Source of the DNA: Turnera subulata
Lineage: Eukaryota; Streptophyta; Magnoliopsida; Malpighiales; Passifloraceae
Direction of reading: 5' to 3'
NCBI GenBank assembly: GCA_028386065.3
Contig: JAKUCV010001732.1
Coordinates: 23,359 to 87,358, forward strand
DNA: 64,000 bases
Part shown: piece by piece, positions 45,480 through 56,289 of the stretch
How positions within the stretch are numbered: the stretch's first letter is position 1
How the letters are laid out: each line of letters begins with the position of its first letter
Program-made: the position numbers and the translations under genes
Notes under the pieces: generated by a model
Seen by the model: the letters and a program-made list of their open reading frames with translations, nothing else
What the model was told of the DNA's origin: nothing
Database searches by the model: none

Positions 45480-48400
45480 TTTTGGGTTAATATTCAATTG
45501 TGGAATTTGGGCTTCATATTCAGGCATCACTGTAGGAGGGACCATAGAATCCACCTTGTCCCTTATCCTACCCGGATATGACACATAGTATACTTGAGAT
45601 GCATGCTGTGCCATTATGAAAGGATCAAATTTTGGATATTTTCTATTGTGTCTAATTTCAGTAATGCAATACTGCTCATTGACTCTAATGCCTTGTCTAG
45701 ACACAGTATCATACCACTCACATTTGAATAAGTCAACCTTATTTTTACCAGCATAATGTAATCTCACTACCTCCTCAAGTATGCCATAAAATTCACCGGA
45801 CTCATCACCCTTAACATAAACTCCACTATTAGTAGTCTTTTTACCCTCTGCCCTTGTTCTTGTGTGAAAGATAAATCCAATAATAGTATACTTTGGCCAT
45901 ATCTCAACATCACTACTACTTGGGCCCCATGCTAAATCATGTAAATGCTGATTCCGTACCATATTTTTCGGATTTAATACCTATAAATAAAAGATGCAGC
46001 TTCAGTAAATGAAAAGTAATAATTAGAAATATTAATTCTATTGAGCCATAACAAAATCACGAAGTTACTTACATAATCGCGGAACCACTTGACAAAATGA
46101 TTATCTATTGATTGCTCAATATCTTTTGCTGATGCGTGAGGAAAATGAATAAGTACCCACTTTTTATACATCCTATCAGAAATTAAATGATAGTTAAAAC
46201 CATTATAAGTTTTTCATAATCTCATAGTAGAGTGTGGAAATAAATAAGGTACTCACTGTAGAAATGGTATTACTTCATCACAGTTCAAAAGAACATGCAA
46301 TGATGCTGCAAGAAGCTCTTTCTCACTCAAAGGACGAGTTGATTTTCTCCCACTTGGACGACCAGCTTGTTTAAAAACATTTAAAGTTGGTTGTTTGGCT
46401 TGGATACATCCGTCGTCCTCATTTCTTCCCAATCTTGTTGCTTTTGTTGGAATATGTGGCTCAAAGTAATAAGAACAAAAGAATGATGACTCTAACATCA
46501 AATATGCCTCACATATAGAACCTTCAGGTCGACCTTTATTTTTAACCATGCCTTTTAAGTCATGTATGAACCTATAAGGGAGAAAAGTTAGAATAAAAAA
46601 GAACTATTTAATTCTATATATGACTAGACTTATGTAACTATACTTAACTTATGATTACCTCTCAAAGGGGTACATCCATCTGTAATGTACCGGTCCACCA
46701 ACTCTAGCTTCATATGGCAAGTGTACAGGTAAATGTTCCATCGAGTCAAATAAAGATGGTGGAAATATACGTTCCAACTTGCATAAAATTACTGGGATAT
46801 CTTTCTCCATTTGTATCAACTTCTCCACATGCAATTCAGTTGAACATAGAGCCCGAAAAAACTGACTTAACTCAGTCAACGGCTTCCATATATTGCTTGG
46901 TAGTGCAATAAAAGCAATGGGAAGCAATCGTTCCATAAATACGTGACAGTCATGGCTCTTCATCCCTATCAGTCTACCTTGATTTTTGTCAACACACCTT
47001 GCTAAATTCGAAGCATACCCATCTGGCATCCTCAGTCCCTCTACCCAACTACATACTTCCATCCTTTGTTGGTAGGACAAAGTATAATTAGCTTTATACT
47101 TGCGAAGTTTTCCATTGGGTAAGGTTTTCAATTCTAAGTCAGTACGCTTACAATGAAGCGCTAAGTCCTGTCTTGCCTTGAAGTTATCCTTGGTTCTATC
47201 TTTGTTATCCATCACCGTGTGAAAAAAATTATCAAACACATTCTTCTCTATGTGCATGACATCAAGATTGTGACGAATTAAAAGGGTAGGCCAATATGGT
47301 AAATCCCAAAAAATACTCCTCTTGTTCCAATTGTGTTTCTTCCCAAATCCCTCAAATTTATTTGAATCTTTTTTAATATCAATCACTCTAGGGAACTGAT
47401 TTACACGCCTCAACAATTCCTCACCACTTAAACTTGGGGGAGGTTGTGATTTTTCTACCCGATCCTTGCAAAAGTCATCCTTATTCCTCCTAAACATATG
47501 ACCAGGTGGCAAAAATTGGCGATGACAGTCAAACCAAGTGGTTTTACCCCCATACTTCAATCGAAAAGATTTTGTATTATCCATACATATAGGACAAGCT
47601 AATTTTGAATGAGTACTCCACCCAGATAACATGCCATATGCTGGATAATCATTAATAGTCCACAAAAGTGCAGCTCTCATCTGGAAATTTTGCTTTCTAG
47701 AAATGTCATATGTATGAACACCTTGGCTCCATAGCAACATAAGTTCATCTATCAATGGTTGCAAAAAACATCAATTCTACTCTTTGGACTGTGAGGACCA
47801 GGTATTAAGCAAGTAAGCAACAAAAATGGAGTTGTCATGCACATTTCTGGAGGTAAATTATAAGGAGTTACCATCACAGGCCAACATGAGTGAGGTTTGC
47901 CATTATTATTAAAGGGACTAAAGCCATCACTACACAAACCAAGCCGCACATTTCGAGGATCAATGGCAAAATCAGGGTAGGTTTGATCAAAGTGTTTCCA
48001 TGCTTCACCATCTGAGGGATGACATAAAATACCAGGTTCTCTTCTATTCTCAGAATGCCATCTCATGTTCTCAACTGTCTTAGAGGAAGCAAACAACCTT
48101 TTCAGTCTAGGAATAAGCGGTAGGTAGTGCATTCTTTCAAAAGGAACTCGTTTACCTCCTTCTTTCTTAGATGGTTTGTGTCGAGCTTTCTCACAAAACT
48201 TACATTTATCTAAGTCTGCATCATCCTTATAATACAACATGCACCCGTCAACGCAACAATCAATCTTCTGTGAGGAAAGACCTAATTTTCTTCCCAATTT
48301 CTTTACTTCATAAAAACTAGTGGGTACACAATCACCTGGTGGGGTTGCACGTTTTATGATATCACAAATTCGATCCATACAACTGTGGGATAAGTTGTAA

Positions 48401-48945
48401 TCAGATTTCAAACTCATCAACTCCACAACCATTGATAACTCAGAAAAAGTATCACAATTTGGGTACAGAGGACGATTTGCAGACTGTAAGGTGTCATAGA
48501 ATTGGGTAGCTTCACTGTTTGGGGGTTCTTCTACATCAGACATTCTATTTACATTGGCATCAAACTGAAAGCCAAAACCACTTGGACCACCAGCATCAAA
48601 AACCATTTGTTCGTATCTGCTATAATGGAAGTCATTAACTTGTGATGTACTATTACCCGATGACTCTCCTATCTCTATTGGTTGTGATTCACCATGTTCA
48701 ATCCAATACCAATAATTGTCTTGAAAGCCATATTTCATCAGATGAACCATTACCATGTCCGGATCTAAGAATTTTGTATTTCTATCTTTGCTACAAGGAC
48801 ATCTAATCTCTTTATCATTAAAATATTGGGGTTGCATACAAGCAAAGCCCACAAACTCCTTAATACCATCTAAAAATTTAGGGTTATAATCGCCATTAGG
48901 CAAAAGCCTGTTATACATCCAATTACGAGTGATGTGAATATCCAT
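45480..48945 (-). CDS. CACTA TNP2-like transposase
   Basis: The start MDIHITRNWMYNRLLPNGDY gives the transposase-associated N-domain with CPCSKDRN and WYWIEHGE. The Transposase_21 core follows: CVDGCMLYYKDDADLDKCKFC, YLPLIPRLKRLF, LCSDGFSPF, and across the exon QPLIDELMLLWSQGV, CPICMD, RHNLDVMHIEKNVFDN. DUF4218-type sequence (SHDCHVFMERLLPIAF, 46900-46253) and DUF4216-type sequence (VDLFKCEWYDT, about 45740) complete the usual TNP2 order. The first frame stops at 47752 while the next begins at 47764, overlapping out of frame at a T6 run, which is a one-base shift between DVF and QPLIDEL. Introns separate 46655, 46549-46253, 46171-45974 and 45962. It catalyses CACTA excision when intact; this copy is at best conditionally intact. 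Confidence 0.87.
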
Positions 48946-51300
48946 AATCTGTGATCAATAACAATGTATTATTTTTTAGTTCACATTCGCATATCATGAA
49001 GCTTCATAATAAAAATAGAAAATTAGTACAACTACTTACCTCAATGTTGAACTGAACAAGAAATGTAATACTTGAATGAATAAAATCTGTGTATTAATGC
49101 GTTGTAGTTTGAAGCCACCTGGTCAATAATTAAAATCATAAAAGTAATGATATGAGATATGTAAACTTAGAAAAATTGAAACAATACTAATATTGTCTGC
49201 TGGAAAATATAAAAAAATTATATGTTGTTCTCTCACAAATTAGTACCCTAAGATAATGATATGATCAAAGTATTATATAAAGTGAGAGTTTAATTCTTGA
49301 GAGTCTGAAATTAAAATAATATACTTAAGACCTTAAGATCTTTTTATCAATTCAAAATGCAAGCCACTGTCAAGTTGAGGTTAAGTTTCCCACTAGGTTT
49401 TTATTAGAAAATAAAAAACTTCTGTCTTGTGGTATTTGTAAATTAAAAAGAGGGAACCCATATTTACACTCATTGATTAATATTGGAACTCCAGCTCTTA
49501 TCAAGTAATGTATAACTAGAGCAACGTGTGGTTTTCTGGTTTGAATTTTTATGTTAAATTTCTATGTGTGTGTATTGTTTTGGTCTCAGTTGCAGTAGGA
49601 ATTGCTCCAGAAATTGTATGAAATTGAAGTGTAATCTTGTTTCAAGTGATTAGGAATTTAGGATGGAGAGGAATGGATGTGGACCTTGAGCCGATTCTTT
49701 TTTTAAAAGAAAAGTTATATGGAAGAAAGGAATGATTAGTCATATTATTGGTTCTGTCTCACATTTTTCAAGTGCGCCTCAATCTCCCAGCTTCTCAAAT
49801 GGTAATAGATAATGACGACGATCTAGTTGGGTTATGTATGTGTAATTGATTGTTTGGGGAAGAGTTGCATTATATTTTGAAAGCAAAGACTCTGGTGTTA
49901 AATTGTTCACACTTCTAACATCTGGGAGGTCTTTCTTCGCTTTCCCTACTTGACTAGCAAAGTAGTTTCTGCTACTGTTTAGTGGTTTTCCTGGTAGCCA
50001 AGAGTGTTTAATCGCATGACATCGTTTCCAGTGATTGAGGATCCACTTATTTGAAGTTTTCAGTGATTGAGGATCCACTCATTTGAAGTTATTATGGATT
50101 CATATTCACCTTGGTTTTCTAAGTTTCATCTGTATGTTGAAAACTGTGTTTGGATGAGCAAAAAATAAGTAGCAGAAGTTGTGATGATTTAATATGAACC
50201 CAGAACTGATTATATCTCATTATCTTGAATATGTATAGAGAAATTCGAAAGGAAGAAGAAAGAATTGAAATTTTTTTGAATGCAAATTGATATTTGGCAA
50301 GTGAGTTGAATGCATTTGTCGAAATTAAGCTGTTATATTTGACAATCCACTGGTTGTATAACAAAGTCTAACTGACATTTTTTTTTAGGATAACCTCGAA
50401 GGATGTGGCTGACATAATCAAGGCACAGCTTCAAAGGTACTCATTTCCCTTTTTAATTTTCACTTGATATTTCATACACTCAGTGTGAACTGTGAACATA
50501 GCACCTGGAAATATCATCTCAGTATATATATTTTTTTACCAAAAGCTAAGTAGTTATGTGATTCATTCTTGATGTTGAAACTCATTGATTAATATTGGAA
50601 CTCCATCTTAGATTTGTTTGGTTGACAAAAAAAACATAAATATCCTTAATTAAAATATGTTAGAATAGGATTTGAAAGAGGATATACAACATGTGGGAAT
50701 AAACAGGATTTGAGTTTTGACGACCAGTTTAGAATAGGATTTTGAGAAACTATTGAAATTTGGACCAGAAAAAAATCTTAAAGAGACAAGAGGCGTAAAA
50801 AAAAAAAGAATTAAGGAAAGAGAAGGAAAAGAGAGAAGAAAAGAAACATACCACAGGAAGCGGTTGTATTGTTGATTAAAATCTGGAAAATATTAAAAAA
50901 AAAAGAGAGGTTAGGGATTAGGATTTTTTCATACGAAAAGAAAAAAAATAACAAAAAAACAGCATAGAGGTAGTGTAGAGAAGGCTTACTAGAGTATTTG
51001 ATAGCTACCTGTGATCGGCAACAAAAAAAACCCCAATTGAACCCCAATTGAACTGCAACAAAAAAAACTCCGATTGAACTTTAAGAACACTGAGTTTAGA
51101 ATTATAGGAGATGGAGATGGAGATGGAGATGGAGAGATAGTTTAGAGAGGGTTTGGGAGAGGTTGGCTGTTTTGTAACTTTGAGGGTTTTAGAAAAATAA
51201 GATTTTGGGAAAATCCAAACTTTTACTTTTGACCTAATTACCTTTTGTGTCCAAGTACATGGCTTACCGCTGCGTGAATTTTATTCTTGTGAAAAAATTT
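48946..51300. other. CACTA 5' region with captured sequence
   Basis: AT-rich, lacking transposase coding. A direct repeat including ATTGATTAATATTGGAACTC occurs at about 49472 and 50585. A GGAGAT hexamer run is at 51108-51135. A splice-bounded exon resembling ribosomal protein L9 is at 50389-50436. Confidence 0.6.
50389..50436 (+). pseudogene. Captured exon resembling plastid ribosomal protein L9
   Basis: A 48-nt segment preceded by a T-run and AG, and followed by GTACTC, encodes ITSKDVADIIKAQLQR in one frame. Plastid L9 proteins carry a VTAQDLVDIIKSQLQ-like segment at the start of their C-terminal domain, bordering introns. The residue pattern D..DIIK.QLQ is conserved. It is on the opposite strand to the transposase genes, so it looks like a host gene fragment transduplicated by the CACTA element. 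No other L9 exon was recognised nearby. A 16-residue match could be chance. Confidence 0.5.
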
Positions 51301-51695
51301 TTTGTCACAATCTTTTCGTTTTTGGAGGGAAAAAATTTTTTTCCCGCAAAAAATTTGTGACTAGTTTTCTAACTTAGTGACAAAATTAATTGGTCACAAA
51401 AAAATGTGAACAAGCAGTGACCAATTTTTATGACCGATTTTTATGCCATTTTTTGTGACCAATATAATGGTCACAAACTTCTTGGAGGGAAAAAATTATG
51501 TTCCCGCAAAAAATTAGTGACCATTTTAAAGAGGTGGCGACCAATAAATTCGTCACATTCAAAAGTAAAAAAATTAGTCACAAAGATGGTCACAAAATTT
51601 ATACAAGCAATTCTGGTCACAATTTCAGTCACAAACTGTGACCGAAAATTTTTGTCACAAAGAAATGGTCGCAAACTGGCATGTTTCTAGTAGTG
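51300..51695. repeat. CACTA right subterminal repeats
   Basis: Many GTGACCA, TGGTCACAAA and TTTGTGAC motifs over about 400 bp, ending in the terminal repeat. GGAGGGAAAAAATT..TTCCCGCAAAA occurs twice (about 51325 and 51485). Confidence 0.8.
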
Positions 51696-52306
51696 CGAGA
51701 GCATGAAAGAAGGGTTGCGGCAGGTGACTTGTTGCGGGATGATAAGGGAGAATGTGACGTTTTTCTTTTATAGAAATGATACGGTATTTTATTAATTGAA
51801 AAGAAACAGCAGATAGAGAGTCATCAATAAAAAGTGGATCGGCGATTTTTTTACGAATTGGTCCACTACATAAACGAAACTTCAAAAGTTCATGGACTTA
51901 AGAATGAAACAAAAGACTGGGAAACTGAACCGCCTTCCGAAAGGGAAGTGGCTCGATTAAAGAGAGAAATATCTTATTTGCAAAGATATTGCAAAGATAT
52001 CTGGACAGAATTAAATATATGATGGACTATTCAATATTGTAATAATCCTTAATCAGCAAAAAGAAAATAAGGCTCTTCGAGAATGAATGAGAATTCCGAC
52101 AATTTATTTAGCTGATACAATTTGTGATCCGATAATGACTAACATCTGCAAACTTACAAAGGAAAGAAAAAAGGCACCCCACCTAATAGAAGCAGAGCTG
52201 GCCAAGGTTACACAAAAATTAACTTTAAAATTAATAAGATTAAGTCTATTTAATGGGTTTCTGAAGGGGTGCGTAAATAGCTTAAACGTGTTATACAAGG
52301 GGACAG
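51696..52306 (-). mobile_element. Endogenous pararetrovirus fragment, left piece
   Basis: Sequence between the CACTA end and the antisense-ORF LTR element. Read on the minus strand it continues the non-coding region that ends at 60541: both sides of the LTR element carry GTCCCCTTGT. It holds leader-like sequence followed, near 51885-51700, by an open stretch (KKIADPLFIDDSLSAVSFQL) that may be the beginning of the viral first polyprotein. Assignment to the virus rests mainly on continuity with the right piece. It is truncated at the CACTA end. Confidence 0.5.
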
Positions 52307-52590
52307 TGTAACAGCCCGGGTAAAATTTTGTATTTTTACCGGGACTGTAAAAGCCGTTATACAGTGATTTACCGAATGAATTAATATTGGGTAGTTAATT
52401 CAAGGTAAATCGAGCGTCGTTTTTCGAAACCGAGGTTTTTCCCGCGTTCGAGATTTTTCCGTGGATTTCTCGGACCAAAGTTGGTATTTTTCAGGTCCCG
52501 GAATCCTTAGAAAAATCACACCGGAAAATAATTAAGTGGGTACATCAGTTATTTTCTGATCCGGTCTGGACTCGCCCCATATGCAGCCAA

Positions 52591-52618
52591 CCTGCATAAT
52601 TGAGCTCAATTATGCAGG
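52591..52618. promoter_or_regulatory. 28-bp perfect palindrome upstream of LTR TATA
   Basis: Half-site CCTGCATAATTGAG followed directly by its complement. It is 27 bases before the TATA box. It is repeated exactly in the 3' LTR (58061-58088), and a decayed version is in the solo LTR (about 20590-20622). It may be a binding site for a dimeric regulator. Confidence 0.7.
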
Positions 52619-52645
52619 CGGCGCAGCCTTTCTCCTGTGCACCAG

Positions 52646-52652
52646 TATAAAA
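52646..52652 (+). promoter_or_regulatory. LTR TATA box
   Basis: TATAAAA in CCAGTATAAAACG. The purine-rich tract begins about 10-25 bases downstream, so the transcript would start purine-rich. The counterpart in the 3' LTR is at 58116-58122. Confidence 0.65.
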
Positions 52653-52654
52653 CG

Positions 52655-52860
52655 AAACCAGAGGAAGGAAGCAGGAGAAGAGAAGAAGAGGAGAAGAAAA
52701 AGAAAAAGAGAGAAAAGAAGAGAGGAAAAAAAAAGAGAGAAAAAAAAGAGAAAACACAGAAACTGAAAAAAAAATAGAGAGGAAGAAAAAAAAAGAAATG
52801 GAAATAAAAAAAAGAGAAGAAAATAGAAGAAAAAAATACAAAAAAAGAAAAAAAAAGAGT
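52655..52860 (+). repeat. Polypurine (GA/AAAG) tract in LTR
   Basis: About 200 bases that are nearly all A and G. The homologous tract in the 3' LTR is 58135-58355. Frames through it are Lys/Glu/Arg low-complexity and are not genes. Confidence 0.9.
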
Positions 52861-53526
52861 GAACAGTGCCGTCACCCTCCCGGTCACTGTTCACGGGAAG
52901 ACGACCGTCGCTGCTGCTCGACTCACCGCCGCCACCAGCATACTCCCCTCACCGTTGCCTTCTCAACGCCGCCCTCCCCGTCGCTTTCCGCCGCGAGCCG
53001 CGCTGCCGGCAGGCGTTGACCCGAGACGGAACACGCGGATCTGTCTTCCTCGTGCCACCATCTGCAGCTCTGCCGACAGTCGCCGCTTCCATCACCGGCG
53101 CCTCGCACCCCTCGACGCGCTCTCCTTCTGCCGTTCGTGTCGACCTGCCTCGATCCGTGTCGCCGCCGTTGAGCTCATCCGAGGTGAGCGACCAGTGGAT
53201 TTGATGTTGACCCGGATGGGTCGTGGCTGGGTCGGGTTGACCCGCGTCTGGGTCTTGGACCTGGGCTGAGGGTGACGATGGGTTGTGGGCTGTGAAGTTG
53301 GGCTTGCTGCGTAGGCTTATGCTTGGGCTCCTGCTTAGGGCCTGGGCTTAGTTTATGTAGTAGGCTGGGCTTGCACTATTAGGCCCAGTCTGCTTATAAA
53401 AAAAAAATTAGTTTCTGAAAAAAAAATAAATAATTAAAAACGAAAGTAAAAAGGATTATATTCTGGAAAATTATATATTTATTTTGAGAAAATATAGTAA
53501 GAGTAAATTATGGTATTTTGGAAAAT

Positions 53527-53548
53527 ATATATATATATATATATATAT
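53527..53548. repeat. (TA)n microsatellite in 5' LTR
   Basis: Run of TA; the 3' LTR copy at 59029-59057 is longer. Confidence 0.85.
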
Positions 53549-55258
53549 CTTGAATCTTGGAAAATTAAGATAAATATGTTTATGATTTGAAAAAATTTAT
53601 TATTATGTTATTTAGAAAAAGATATGTACTGTGATTATATTTGCTGGAGTGTTATTATTTTAGAAAATTATGGAACTACTTTTGGAAAAGATATATAGTA
53701 TACATAGTCAATATTCCTGAAATATATAATTATGTCAACATATAATTGTTTCTTTTAATGTAATTTGTCTTTAGAAAATAAAAATGTATATTTATAAATT
53801 TGTAGTTATTTGCAGGAAATAAGCCTATATGATTATATCTTCTGGAAAATGGAGTTTTCTAAAAATAATAAAATTTGGTAATTATATTTTGGCAAGTATA
53901 ATAATTTTATGGAGATGATAACGTATAACCTAGGGGGGTTTAATTTACAATTTATGGCATCATGGTATACCGATTATGTACATCTTATGTGTGCATTTGT
54001 TATTTGTTATATAGGAGTCGATATCGGGCAGTTTCCCGAGGAGTCGGCGTTGGACCGGTCATTGTCTTCAGAGTTGAGTAATCGGCTAAGGTGAGGATAA
54101 GTAAATATTTATATACTGCCCGTGATATCAAGTTGCTGTTTGTTTACTATGTGTGATAAATGCTGGTATAATTCTTTGTGGCTGTGAATGGCTTATTGTG
54201 TGATGAATTAAGTTGATAATTGTTGCCATTGATGTTGTTGAGAATGTTGCTACTGTTGAGTTTGTTGATATTGTTGTTGACTGTGAGACTTGTGTGAGTT
54301 GAGTACCGGGAGTACTAGCATGGGATAACAGTTTGGAGTAAGTTTGTATTATCCAGACGAGCTGAGAGGCTGCGAGCCTATTCGGGATAATGAGATGATG
54401 GTCGGATGATAGAAATGTAGTAACTAGTCGAGGGAAAAGAAAATAATAAAATGAAAACACTTAGACATCTAGTAAGTCACAGTTAAATGTTGGAACAGCC
54501 AGATGGTAGTCTTTTATTTTATGGTGCTGGGGGAGAGTGTGCTTGGGGTCTGCTCCCTGTCTGTACCAATTTTTATTTTAGGCGCTGGGGGAGAGTGTGC
54601 TTGGGGTCTGCTCCCTGTCTGTGCCAGTTATACGTGGAGGTACCAGGGCGGGGTCCACGGGCTAGCTAGCTTGACTACCAGGCAACGGCCACCATTTAAC
54701 TAGTGATAGGGGCCCTGACAATAAAATTGAAATAGCGTGTCTAGAATCACAAGTGTGTTATTTAAGGTTCGTGAGAACCTTAGTTAAATGTTGGTGATGT
54801 GACTTGGAAATTAACGGTTGCTTGTATATGTATATTTGCTTATGGGTTTTACCCGGTGAGCACTTCGGACTCACCCCTCACCTGCGGGCTTTCATCCCGT
54901 AGGTTGAGTTATTTGTGGTTCAGGTATGATGCATTCCAGACAGGCTGCGGCGTTATCCCTCGGATAGGACTCGGATCCATTAGTTTGCATCAGGTTTTGC
55001 ATATGATGATATTGAGTTTAAATGCTTCCGCTGTGCTATATTTTGGGTCCCCGGGTTTGGGTGACATGTTTTGATGTTGGGCTGATGGGCCAGATTTTGA
55101 TGTTTATGACATGACATTGGGCCGTTGGGCCGGTTCCTTTGATATATTCATTGATATTATCTTTGGGCCATTGTGCTGTGTTACGTGTTATATTTACTGT
55201 GGTACAGTTCCGGCACGTGTTTACTGAGACTGGTAAATACGGGTCGGGGCGTTTCTTT

Positions 55259-55568
55259 TTTGGTAGCGGAGCGGGCGGTAGGTCCTTGAGTGATTGTTTG
55301 CTTATTTGCTGTGCATAGCTCGCTCCACATGTTTATTATTTGCATTTATGACATTTAGTTAGTACAAGATGGATCCAGTCGAGGGACGCCAGCTTGCTAC
55401 AGAACATTCACATAAGAGGTAATTGATGCCATAAACATGCAGAAATATAAATATTATTAATAATATTGATATTATTATAAAAATTATTCATCTTCTTGGT
55501 ACAACATTGACCCTGAAGCTATTGGAGTCATTGTTAATATTGACCCTGATGCTATCGTTCCACGAGAA
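55259..55568. other. Interior, PBS-proximal non-coding region
   Basis: Follows the primer-site-like sequence. It contains GATGGATCCAGTCGAGGGACG and AT-rich stretches. No gag start with coding continuation. Confidence 0.5.
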
Positions 55569-56171
55569 CTACATGCCGCCCGTGTTGTTCTGGCCAGGAA
55601 GTTCAAACCGGTTTGCTGGAGGGAACCGGAGTGGGAAGACACCGTGATCGTCTTCAGGCTGCCACTGGGTCTTTGTGAGAAGAACCATGTTAGGCCTGTA
55701 CTTGTTCTTCAGATCCCTCAGGGCACGCGAGAACTCCTGGGAACGCCTAGCGATTTCTCTGCAGTTCCACACCAGTAGTCGGGCCTTCGGCCAAGTTGAG
55801 GGTAACCGAGTCACTCTGGGCATGCTCTGGGCAGTCATCGAGAGCTGGTAGTAGGTGCCTTGGTCCAGGAAATGGCAAGTGGGCTCTAGGTTGAATTCCT
55901 GAAGTCTTTCAAAAATGAAAAACATGACGGAATTGGCCGAGCCGTAGAAGGAGGTCCTCAGGGTGCTTTGGTCCTCTAGGAAGAACGTCTCTTCTATGGG
56001 AGTGACAAAGAACCTCGACGAGTAGAGTTCATCGATGAAGACCAGACGAGGCATCCTGCCGAGCTCGTTCGGTAGTTCCTCTGGACGTTCGTTGATCAGG
56101 CTGTAGGCCAGCCGGTTTCTTCTGCCTAGGGAGGCATCTTCAACGAAGAAGACGAATGATGGAGTAGGCAT
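55569..56171 (-). CDS. Antisense ORF B, 200 aa, with endonuclease-like segment
   Basis: Uninterrupted 200-residue frame (MPTPSFVFFVEDASLGRRNR...). Residues about 1-125 are unrecognised, with many aromatic and acidic residues. Residues about 130-168 (ARLLVWNCREIARRSQEFS, then LRDLKNKYRPNMVLLTKTQ) resemble the N-terminus of endonuclease/exonuclease/phosphatase domains, as at the start of plant LINE endonucleases (VWNCRG...LRDL...PD.V.L.ET). The frame ends soon after, so the catalytic domain is missing. A TATA box (56281-56289) lies about 110 bases upstream with a CA-rich leader. It is antisense to the LTR transcription direction. Its integrity in an element lacking gag-pol suggests selection or a recent origin; function unknown. 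Confidence 0.6.
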   Translation of the reverse strand: MPTPSFVFFVEDASLGRRNRLAYSLINERPEELPNELGRMPRLVFIDELYSSRFFVTPIEETFFLEDQSTLRTSFYGSANSVMFFIFERLQEFNLEPTCHFLDQGTYYQLSMTAQSMPRVTRLPSTWPKARLLVWNCREIARRSQEFSRALRDLKNKYRPNMVLLTKTQWQPEDDHGVFPLRFPPANRFELPGQNNTGGM

Positions 56172-56280
56172 CGTGTTTTGGACGCGTTGGTGTTTTGTTT
56201 TTCTGAGTATTGTGGTTTCTTTTGCCTTAGCGTTTTGTTTGCTTTAAGATGCTTTGTGGTTTTTGGTTTCCGTTGTTTTG

Positions 56281-56289
56281 CCTTTTATA
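56281..56289 (-). promoter_or_regulatory. TATA box of antisense ORF B
   Basis: Minus strand CTATAAAAGGC, about 110 bases before the ATG at 56171. The intervening leader is rich in CAAA and AAAC. Confidence 0.55.

Larger units (their letters stand above)
42377..51695 (-). mobile_element. CACTA (En/Spm-type) transposon, 9.3 kb
   Basis: Ends are CACTACTAGAAAA at 42377 and its complement TTTCTAGTAGTG ending at 51695. Both subterminal regions are packed with short GCGACC/GTGAC/TGGTCAC motifs, the expected transposase-binding sites. Two transposase genes lie on the minus strand. No 3-bp target duplication is seen: TAC precedes and CGA follows, and the flanks are unrelated (mariner on the left, pararetrovirus on the right). 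Two homopolymer frameshifts in the transposase may be real decay or assembly error. Confidence 0.9.
52307..55258 (+). repeat. 5' LTR of the antisense-ORF element
   Basis: Starts TGTAACAGCCCGGGTA and ends near GGGTCGGGGCGTTTCTTTT. It contains a 28-bp palindrome (52591-52618), TATA box (52646-52652), a 200-nt purine tract (about 52655-52860), a GC-rich segment (52865-53190) and long AT-rich tracts. The open frames in the GC-rich segment are not conserved between LTR copies and are not called genes. The exact 3' boundary is uncertain by about 10 bases. Confidence 0.82.

Noticed and set aside
52545..52894. Phe/Ser-rich and Lys/Glu-rich frames over the purine tract (also 58015-58408 and 56285-56488)
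   Set aside because: Direct translation of polypurine/polypyrimidine DNA; no gene features.
52859..53269. GC-rich open frames (also 58358-58808 and 19943-20379) as genes
   Set aside because: They lie inside LTRs, are low-complexity Arg/Ser/Pro/Ala-rich in several frames at once, and are not conserved between LTR copies.
55569..56171. Complete LINE endonuclease
   Set aside because: Only about 40 residues resemble the start of the domain, and the frame ends before catalytic residues; no LINE RT is nearby.
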